Assembly: GCA_905204385.1 (NCBI GenBank)
Contig: CAJKZL010000170.1
Span: forward strand, 1-6,647
Direction: 5' to 3'
DNA length: 6,647 bases
Origin: an uncultured Odoribacter sp.
Lineage (GTDB): Bacteria > Bacteroidota > Bacteroidia > Bacteroidales > Marinifilaceae
How positions within the stretch are numbered: position 1 is the first letter of the stretch; each line of letters opens with the position of its first letter. The notes beneath the pieces were generated by a model that searched no databases, had not been told where the DNA came from, and saw only the letters and a program-made list of their open reading frames with translations. Shown here in pieces: positions 1 through 4,098 of the stretch. Both the position numbers and the translations under genes were made by a program.

Positions 1-83
1 CTGGCCGGAAGGATTCCCGGATCGACTTCCAAATCGTGCAGCCGTTCCCGGAATATTTCTTCAAAGCGGTCTCTTTTATCCAT
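1..83 (-). CDS. 5' fragment of a gene downstream of the ECF sigma factor, possibly an anti-sigma-like protein
   Basis: Only the first 27 codons are inside the window; the gene continues past the left edge. The start is ATG at 83-81 on the minus strand, and its A is also the last base of the preceding sigma-factor stop codon (TAATG), which points to one transcript and translational coupling. The visible peptide begins MDKRDRFEEIFRERLHDLEV and continues with a charged helix followed by a Pro/Gly turn. In Bacteroidota, small ECF sigma genes of this type are often followed by a protein with a short charged cytoplasmic N-terminus, then a membrane segment and an extracytoplasmic or beta-barrel-like region, thought to act on the sigma factor. 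The fragment fits that pattern by position and character. No membrane segment or domain is visible, so the anti-sigma role is inference from context. Confidence 0.7.
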   Translation of the reverse strand, partial: MDKRDRFEEIFRERLHDLEVDPGILPA

Positions 84-607
84 TACGAATATATTTTACC
101 GATCATTTTTTGTAATGTCTGCCGAGCTCTTGCATATTGGGAACGGGAAGTTCCTTCCGATATGTGGAGCATCTCTCCGATTTCCTTATGGGAAAACCCT
201 TCAATGGCAAAAAGATTGAAAATGGTACGGTAACCCTCCGGCAAACTTCTCACCAACTGCAATAATTCATCCGCCGCCATTTCTTCCAGTGCGGACGGAA
301 GGGCGTCTTCCCGTTCCGGGAAGGGTTCGGAGGATTCGGTCGGCAAGCGCTCTTGCCGCAGGCGCTCCAACGCACAATGTATAAAGATCCGTCTCATCCA
401 TCCCTCGAAACTGCCGGAAGCCCTGTAATCCTTTAGATGAGCGAAGATCTTTACAAATCCTTCCTGCAAAACGTCGCGGGCTACATCCCGGTCGGAAGCA
501 TACCGGATGCAAACCCCCATCATCCTGGGAGCAAAGTGCTTGTATAGCATTTCTTGGGCTTTGGAATTGCCTTTGCGGCATTCCTCAACCAACCACGCTT
601 CGTCCAT
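83..607 (-). CDS. ECF-type RNA polymerase sigma factor (sigma-70 family)
   Basis: A 174-residue protein, the normal size for an ECF sigma factor, expected to direct RNA polymerase to a small set of promoters. Region 2 spans about residues 21-88: an ALYKHF-like opening helix (LYKHFAPRMMGVCIRYASD), the core-binding segment DVARDVLQEGFVKIF (41-55), and FEGWMRRIFIHCALERLR (68-84) for -10 recognition. A variable acidic and proline-rich linker (about 89-112) leads to region 4 (113-168), with LPEGYRTIFNLFAIEGFSH and the HTH KEIGEMLHISEGTSRSQYAR that reads the -35 element. The SEGTSRSQ helix is typical of a Bacteroidota subgroup. The start at 607 opens region 2 at the usual distance, and a TAnnTTTG-like element lies 31 bases upstream. 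The stop overlaps the next start, so it is probably the first gene of an operon running off the left edge. It is distinct from the FecI-type sigma factor at 2232-2780. Confidence 0.93.
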   Translation of the reverse strand: MDEAWLVEECRKGNSKAQEMLYKHFAPRMMGVCIRYASDRDVARDVLQEGFVKIFAHLKDYRASGSFEGWMRRIFIHCALERLRQERLPTESSEPFPEREDALPSALEEMAADELLQLVRSLPEGYRTIFNLFAIEGFSHKEIGEMLHISEGTSRSQYARARQTLQKMIGKIYS

Positions 608-615
608 TCACTATC

Positions 616-643
616 TTTTGCATTACGTTTATAAGATGCAAAA
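616..643. repeat. 8-bp inverted repeat overlapping the sigma promoter and leader
   Basis: TTTTGCAT at 616-623 and ATGCAAAA at 636-643 are perfect inverse complements separated by 12 bases. The right arm overlaps the TATTTTTG promoter element (639-646) and the left arm lies just upstream of the sigma-factor start. The dyad could be an operator for a repressor or autoregulator, or a hairpin in the sigma mRNA leader. The sequence is A/T-rich, so chance occurrence is possible. Confidence 0.4.
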
Positions 644-646
644 ATA
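639..646 (-). promoter_or_regulatory. Bacteroidota-type -7 promoter element (TATTTTTG) for the minus-strand sigma gene
   Basis: Read on the minus strand, TATTTTTG matches the Bacteroides -7 consensus TAnnTTTG exactly. It ends 31 bases before the sigma-factor ATG, leaving room for a leader of roughly 20-25 bases. I find no convincing TTG/TTTG -33 element about 20 bases further upstream, so the assignment rests on the -7 match and position. The element overlaps one arm of an 8-bp inverted repeat. Confidence 0.45.
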
Positions 647-742
647 TCTAAAAACGTTGCACGGCAGTGAATATTTTTAGTGCGGAGACGGCAAGTTATC
701 ACTAAATTTTTCCCCTGCCGGCGGTTATGCTTTCAGAATGTT

Positions 743-750
743 TATCTTTG
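743..750 (+). promoter_or_regulatory. Bacteroidota-type -7 promoter element (TATCTTTG) for the response-regulator gene
   Basis: TATCTTTG fits the Bacteroides -7 consensus TAnnTTTG exactly and ends 25 bases before the ATG at 776, a normal distance for a short leader. No clear -33 TTG element is seen at the expected spacing. Its last bases form the left half of the dyad CTTTG-TC-CAAAG (746-757). The position of this element inside the upstream open frame supports starting the gene at 776 and not at 680. Confidence 0.45.
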
Positions 751-775
751 TCCAAAGAAGCTTTTAATCGAGGTT

Positions 776-2113
776 ATGGACAGTATACTGATTATCGACG
801 ATGAACCCCAGATCCGTAAATTGCTTTCCCGGATATTGGAATTGGAAGGTTATGAAGTGTGGCAGGCTGCCGATTGCCAGGCGGCGCTAAGACAATCGAA
901 GCTCCATCGGCCGATGATTGCCTTGTGTGACGTATTTTTGCCCGATGGGAATGGGGTAGAGTTCGTCAAAACGCTGAAAGAACAATATCCTCTTATGGAA
1001 GTTATTTTGCTGACAGCACATGGGAATATTGCGGATGGAGTGCAGGCCATTAAGAACGGTGCTTTCGATTACATCACCAAAGGAGATGATAACAACAAAA
1101 TAATACCCCTGATCAGCCGTGCTGTCGAACAGGTAAAGAAAATTTCCGGAGTGGAAAAAGGAAGGGAAGTTTTGGACAAAGGTTCATTTGATGTGATTAT
1201 CGGTCGTTCGCCGGCTTTGAGTGAGGTGATTGCGTTGGCCCGGAAAGTGGCATCTACCGATGTCACGGTTTTGCTGACCGGCGAAACAGGTACCGGGAAG
1301 GAATTATTTGCCCGTGCCATACATCAAAACAGCTTACGGAAAGATCAGGCTTTTATAGCTGTAAATTGCTCAGCCTTCAGTAAAGATTTGCTCGAAAGCG
1401 AATTATTCGGCTATAAGGCCGGTTCCTTTACCGGAGCATTGAAAAGTAAAAAGGGATTGCTGGAGGTGGCTGACCAGGGGACTATTTTTTTGGATGAAAT
1501 CGGTGAAATGGCCTATGATTTGCAAGCAAAGTTACTACGGGTTCTCGAAACGGGCGAATATATAAAAATCGGAGATACCGTGACCACCCGGGTAGACGTG
1601 CGGGTGATTTCGGCTACCAACCGGGAGCTGAAAAAAGAGATCGAACGCGGGCATTTTAGGGAAGACCTGTACTATCGACTCTCGGTGTTCAGTATCCATT
1701 TACCCCCTTTACGCGAAAGGCGCGAAGATATCGAGTCTTTGGTAAATTCGTTTGTACACCTTTTTTCGGGTAAGCTGAAAAAAGAGATCGAAGGAATAAC
1801 TCCCGACTGCTGGAAGGCTTTGAAACAGGCGGAATGGAAAGGAAATATCCGTGAACTGCGGAATGTCATCGAGAGAAGTATGATCGTCTGCGACCGTCGG
1901 TTGACTTTACAGGATTTACCCTTGGAATTGCAAGGGTATCGTGAGGATTCTCCCACTTGCCCGGAGTATTCGGAGTTTGAGTTGGCAGCTATGGAGAAAA
2001 GACATATTGCCCGGGTGCTGCAATACACCCGGGGAAATAAAACCGAGGCTTCGCGCTTGCTTAAAATAGGCCTCACCACCCTATACCGCAAAATAGAAGA
2101 ATACGGGCTATAA
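776..2113 (+). CDS. Sigma-54-dependent response regulator (NtrC family: receiver, AAA+, Fis-type HTH)
   Basis: A 445-residue bacterial enhancer-binding protein that would remodel sigma-54 RNA polymerase by ATP hydrolysis after phosphorylation. The receiver domain (about 1-120) has the acidic pair D8-D9, phospho-acceptor D52 (ALCDVFLPDG), T80 and K102. The AAA+ domain (about 141-375) has Walker A GETGTGKE (169-176), the sigma-54 contact loop as GSFTGA (216-221), Walker B TIFLDEIGEM (236-245), ATN (280-282), arginine-finger segment REDLYYRL (295-302) and sensor II WKGNIREL (354-361). A Fis-like HTH ends the protein (EASRLLKIGLTTLYRKIEEY, 424-443). The start at 776 places the first beta strand (SILIIDDE) at the N-terminus as in the family; the frame is open back to 680, but those 32 residues match no domain and contain the likely promoter. 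K102 is followed by GDD in place of the common proline, and sensor II has K where P is usual; both look like lineage variants. No partner histidine kinase is in the window. Confidence 0.95.
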   Translation: MDSILIIDDEPQIRKLLSRILELEGYEVWQAADCQAALRQSKLHRPMIALCDVFLPDGNGVEFVKTLKEQYPLMEVILLTAHGNIADGVQAIKNGAFDYITKGDDNNKIIPLISRAVEQVKKISGVEKGREVLDKGSFDVIIGRSPALSEVIALARKVASTDVTVLLTGETGTGKELFARAIHQNSLRKDQAFIAVNCSAFSKDLLESELFGYKAGSFTGALKSKKGLLEVADQGTIFLDEIGEMAYDLQAKLLRVLETGEYIKIGDTVTTRVDVRVISATNRELKKEIERGHFREDLYYRLSVFSIHLPPLRERREDIESLVNSFVHLFSGKLKKEIEGITPDCWKALKQAEWKGNIRELRNVIERSMIVCDRRLTLQDLPLELQGYREDSPTCPEYSEFELAAMEKRHIARVLQYTRGNKTEASRLLKIGLTTLYRKIEEYGL

Positions 2114-2121
2114 CCGGGAGA

Positions 2122-2146
2122 AGGACGCTCATGTCCTATTTTATTG
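2122..2146 (+). terminator. Possible weak intrinsic terminator after the response-regulator gene
   Basis: AGGAC (2122-2126) pairs with GTCCT (2133-2137) around a 6-base loop, followed by ATTTTATTG. The stem is only 5 bp and the T-run is broken by A, so termination would be weak. It lies 8 bases after the stop codon, a sensible place for a terminator separating the regulator from the sigma gene downstream. Confidence 0.35.
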
Positions 2147-2200
2147 TCTAGTTTTGTCAAGGGGAAGAAGAATTAAAAGCTATTTTTCGGTAAAAACATT

Positions 2201-2208
2201 TATATTTG
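2201..2208 (+). promoter_or_regulatory. Bacteroidota-type -7 promoter element (TATATTTG) for the FecI-type sigma gene
   Basis: TATATTTG is an exact match to TAnnTTTG and ends 23 bases before the ATG at 2232. The surrounding 2170-2210 stretch is A/T-rich. No good -33 TTG is seen at 19-21 bases upstream. Together with the weak hairpin after the preceding gene, it suggests that the sigma gene has its own promoter. Confidence 0.5.
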
Positions 2209-2231
2209 CTTTCCGATGACTTGGGAATAAG

Positions 2232-2780
2232 ATGAATGCAAGCGGATTATCAAAAAAGGTATTCGATGAGTTATTCGATCGATACCATAAGGAATTGAAC
2301 GATTTTGTTTTTAGTTTCGTCAATGACAGAGAAGCGGCCAGGGATTTGGTTCAGGATCTGTTTTTTACTTTGTGGGACAGGCAAGTTGTATTGAATCCGC
2401 AGAAATCTGTAAAAACTTTTTTATACACTATAGCCCGCAATCAGGCTTTTAATTATCTGAAACATCGAAAAGTTATGGCCTTGAGCGAGAGAGAAATCGC
2501 AGAATTTTATCGGCGTGGAGAAGAAAATACGGAAGATATTGAACAGAAATTCCGGTATATTCAAAAGAAAATGGGTGAGCTTCCGCTGAAACAGTATGAA
2601 GTGGTCATCAAATGTTGCGTGGAAGGCAAACGATACCGGGAAGTCGCCAAAGAACTGGGAGTTACTGAAAATACCGTCAAAACACATTTAGTTCGGGCGA
2701 TGAAGTTTTTAAGGGGTGAACTGCGGGAAGATTTTCTTTTGCTGGTATTTCTTCTTGAAGTCAGGAAGGGAAAAATTTAG
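2232..2780 (+). CDS. FecI-type ECF RNA polymerase sigma factor
   Basis: A 182-residue ECF sigma factor of the Bacteroidota FecI-like class that pairs with FecR anti-sigma factors and drives SusC/SusD transport operons. Region 2 covers about residues 10-80: VFDELFDRYHKELNDFVFSFV, the core-binding helix REAARDLVQDLFFTLWD (33-49), then VKTFLYTIARNQAFNYLKHR (60-79) for -10 recognition. An acidic linker (90-112, with GEENTEDIEQ) follows. Region 4 (115-161) contains LPLKQYEVVIKCCVEG and the HTH YREVAKELGVTENTVKTHLVRAMKFL. The C-terminal tail LLLVFLLEVRKGKI is hydrophobic, as often seen in this class. The ATG at 2232 gives the usual short N-terminus and lies just after a TAnnTTTG element; there is no Shine-Dalgarno sequence. 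The anti-sigma gene follows after 87 bases. Sampled lines are A/T-richer (20-21 G+C of 60) than a sampled stretch of the left-hand sigma gene (32 of 60). Confidence 0.95.
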   Translation: MNASGLSKKVFDELFDRYHKELNDFVFSFVNDREAARDLVQDLFFTLWDRQVVLNPQKSVKTFLYTIARNQAFNYLKHRKVMALSEREIAEFYRRGEENTEDIEQKFRYIQKKMGELPLKQYEVVIKCCVEGKRYREVAKELGVTENTVKTHLVRAMKFLRGELREDFLLLVFLLEVRKGKI

Positions 2781-2816
2781 CTTTTCGTAAAATATTTTCA
2801 AAAAAATTATTTTTCC
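2769..2816. repeat. Inverted repeat spanning the end of the sigma gene and the A/T-rich gap
   Basis: GGAAAAAT (2769-2776, inside the last sigma codons) and ATTTTTCC (2809-2816) are perfect inverse complements 32 bases apart. The A/T palindrome AAAATATTTT (2789-2798) lies between them. The long loop and A/T content make a stable RNA hairpin doubtful. It may act as a weak attenuator between sigma and anti-sigma genes or be chance. Confidence 0.25.
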
Positions 2817-2845
2817 GGTCGTCTGTTTTCAGGGGTTGGTTGTAT

Positions 2846-2853
2846 TAGTATTG
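2846..2853 (+). promoter_or_regulatory. Imperfect -7-like element (TAGTATTG) ahead of the FecR-type gene
   Basis: TAGTATTG differs from TAnnTTTG at one position and ends 14 bases before the ATG at 2868. It could give the anti-sigma gene a separate weak promoter, but read-through from the sigma gene 87 bases upstream is at least as likely. Confidence 0.22.
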
Positions 2854-2867
2854 TAAAAGAAAAAACA

Positions 2868-4004
2868 ATGAAATACAATCCGGACGATTATGAATTTGCC
2901 ATTCGTGTTTTACACCATCGGCAAGAACTTTCTGACAAGGAAGTAAGGGAGTGGATGGAAGATCCCGGGCATGTAAAATTGCTCGAAGAGATGGCTTGTA
3001 TCCGAATGATATCCGGATTGCCGGATATTGCCGGCTTGTCAAGGACAGAAGATATCCCACAGAGAAGGCATAGCTTAAAGATAGCCCATGTGTCGGCGAT
3101 TGCAGCTTCTCTATTGCTTGTGTTTTTTATCTGTTCTTTTTTTCTCGGGGAGAAGCGGGAGGCAAATATGCCCACTGCCGTAAACACCCTGATAGAACCC
3201 GGAGGGATTAAGGCCAGGCTTATCCTGGGGAATGGGCAAGTAGTCGAATTAGGACTGGGTGGACAGCAAATTCCCGGCTCGGAAGAAAGGATACTCGGGG
3301 AAGAGCGTCAAGAGGGTTTGAAATACCTGCCTATAGATTCGCTTGAAGCTGTGGAGGAAATGCATATTTTACAAGTCCCTTTAGGCGGATTCTATAAGTT
3401 GCAGTTGTCGGACGGCACGAAAGTATGGTTGAATGCAGGAACTGAATTGCGTTATCCTGTTCAGTTTACAGGGAAGAAGCGGGAAGTATCTCTGAAGGGT
3501 GAAGGATATTTCGAAGTAACTGAAAATCGGGATAAATGTTTTCAGGTACATTTGGACGATGCCTCGATCACTGTGCTGGGGACTTCCTTTAATGTAAGTG
3601 CTTATCCGGAAGAAAAGGGGATTTTTACTACGTTGGTGAACGGTAAGGTTCGTTTCCAGAGAAATAACAGCCCGGAGGAAGTGATGTTGCATCCCGGTGA
3701 ACAATGTGTTATGGATAAGGCAGAAGGGAGTACTTCGGTCTCGGAAGTGGATACCGGGCTGTATACAGCCTGGCTCAACGGACGCTTTGTCTTTCGTGAT
3801 ATGCCGCTGGAAGCGATTATGCGGCAATTGGAACGTTGGTATGATTTTCGTATTGTTTATCTGCAGCCGGAAATAAAGCAGGAACAATTTCGTGGTGTTA
3901 TTCAACGGGATTCAAAAATCGAGGATGTTTTCAGAGCTATCGAACTGACTACAGAAGTAAAATTTCAGATTGAAGGTAAAAAAGTAACGGTGATGAAAAA
4001 ATAA
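2868..4004 (+). CDS. FecR-type transmembrane anti-sigma factor (with C-terminal DUF4974-like domain)
   Basis: A 378-residue inner-membrane regulator expected to bind the preceding sigma factor in the cytoplasm and to receive a signal from the outer-membrane receptor through its periplasmic part. The N-terminal cytoplasmic region (1-70) is charged and has ELSDKEVREWMEDPGH (20-35), typical of sigma-binding segments in this family. A single membrane helix lies at about 73-93 (AHVSAIAASLLLVFFICSFF). The FecR domain spans about 165-265: VPLGGFYKLQLSDGTKVWLN, ELRYPVQF, REVSLKGEGYFEV, and VLGTSFNVSAY (236-246). The C-terminal domain (about 305-378), with FVFRDMPLEAIMRQLERWYDF and FRGVIQRDSKIEDVFRAIELTT, is the DUF4974-like fold usual in Bacteroidota FecR proteins. 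The Gly-Thr in VLGTSF corresponds in character to the self-cleavage pair reported for some proteobacterial FecR-like proteins; alignment to that site is inference. The start at 2868 has an A-rich leader and gives the family-typical N-terminus. Confidence 0.95.
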   Translation: MKYNPDDYEFAIRVLHHRQELSDKEVREWMEDPGHVKLLEEMACIRMISGLPDIAGLSRTEDIPQRRHSLKIAHVSAIAASLLLVFFICSFFLGEKREANMPTAVNTLIEPGGIKARLILGNGQVVELGLGGQQIPGSEERILGEERQEGLKYLPIDSLEAVEEMHILQVPLGGFYKLQLSDGTKVWLNAGTELRYPVQFTGKKREVSLKGEGYFEVTENRDKCFQVHLDDASITVLGTSFNVSAYPEEKGIFTTLVNGKVRFQRNNSPEEVMLHPGEQCVMDKAEGSTSVSEVDTGLYTAWLNGRFVFRDMPLEAIMRQLERWYDFRIVYLQPEIKQEQFRGVIQRDSKIEDVFRAIELTTEVKFQIEGKKVTVMKK

Positions 4005-4064
4005 TCTGTGGAGAAAAAGCAGGGATCGTTGGCAGCAATCCCTGCTGAAAGCCCTCTTCACAGA
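4005..4064 (+). promoter_or_regulatory. Long nested hairpin between the FecR-type and SusC-type genes
   Basis: The element starts on the first base after the anti-sigma stop codon. The outer stem pairs 4005-4014 (TCTGTGGAGA) with 4055-4064 (TCTTCACAGA), 10 bp including one G-U. The inner stem pairs AGCAGGGAT (4018-4026) with ATCCCTGCT (4038-4046), a perfect 9 bp around an 11-base loop. A competing hairpin, CAGCA (4033-4037) with TGCTG (4043-4047) around ATCCC, would break the inner stem. No U-run follows either stem, so it is not a standard terminator. Possible roles are an mRNA processing or stability barrier, an attenuator, or a protein-binding dyad in the transporter leader. The structure is seen directly; the function is inference. 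Confidence 0.6.
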
Positions 4065-4071
4065 GGAACTT
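4065..4071 (+). promoter_or_regulatory. ECF-like -35 motif (GGAACTT) ahead of the SusC-type gene
   Basis: GGAACTT, the classic -35 word of RpoE-type ECF promoters, occurs directly after the hairpin and 27 bases before the ATG at 4099. No clear -10 is recognisable 16-17 bases later (the sequence there is ATTACA). A promoter here would give an almost leaderless message from 4099, or a normal leader if translation began at the in-frame ATG at 4165. Recognition sequences of Bacteroidota FecI-type sigma factors are poorly known, so this is tentative. Confidence 0.2.
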
Positions 4072-4098
4072 GAATACTAATTTTAATATTACAAATTT

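Noticed and set aside
267..581. A 104-codon minus-strand frame overlapping the left sigma gene in another phase.
   Set aside because: The other phase encodes a full ECF sigma factor with both conserved regions; this frame has no motif and no start signal.
648..680. Inverted repeat CTAAAAA / TTTTTAG with a 19-base spacer.
   Set aside because: It is short, very A/T-rich and does not line up with a promoter element, so chance is the simpler explanation.
1672..2160. A 162-codon open frame on the minus strand.
   Set aside because: It lies opposite the conserved AAA+ and HTH regions of the response regulator and shows no domain of its own.
3381..3905. A 174-codon open frame on the minus strand.
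   Set aside because: It is opposite the FecR domain coding sequence, has low-complexity His/Phe/Ile-rich content and no recognisable motif.
4030..4046. Sigma-54-like promoter TTGGCAGCAATCCCTGCT ahead of the transporter, tempting because an NtrC-type activator is encoded nearby.
   Set aside because: The GG and GC pairs are separated by 11 bases, where sigma-54 promoters require 10, and the whole sequence is accounted for by the inner hairpin stem and loop.
4005..4064. Reading the nested hairpin as an intrinsic terminator.
   Set aside because: The stems are followed by GAAAGCCC and GGAACTTG, not by a run of T, so the defining second half of such a terminator is missing.
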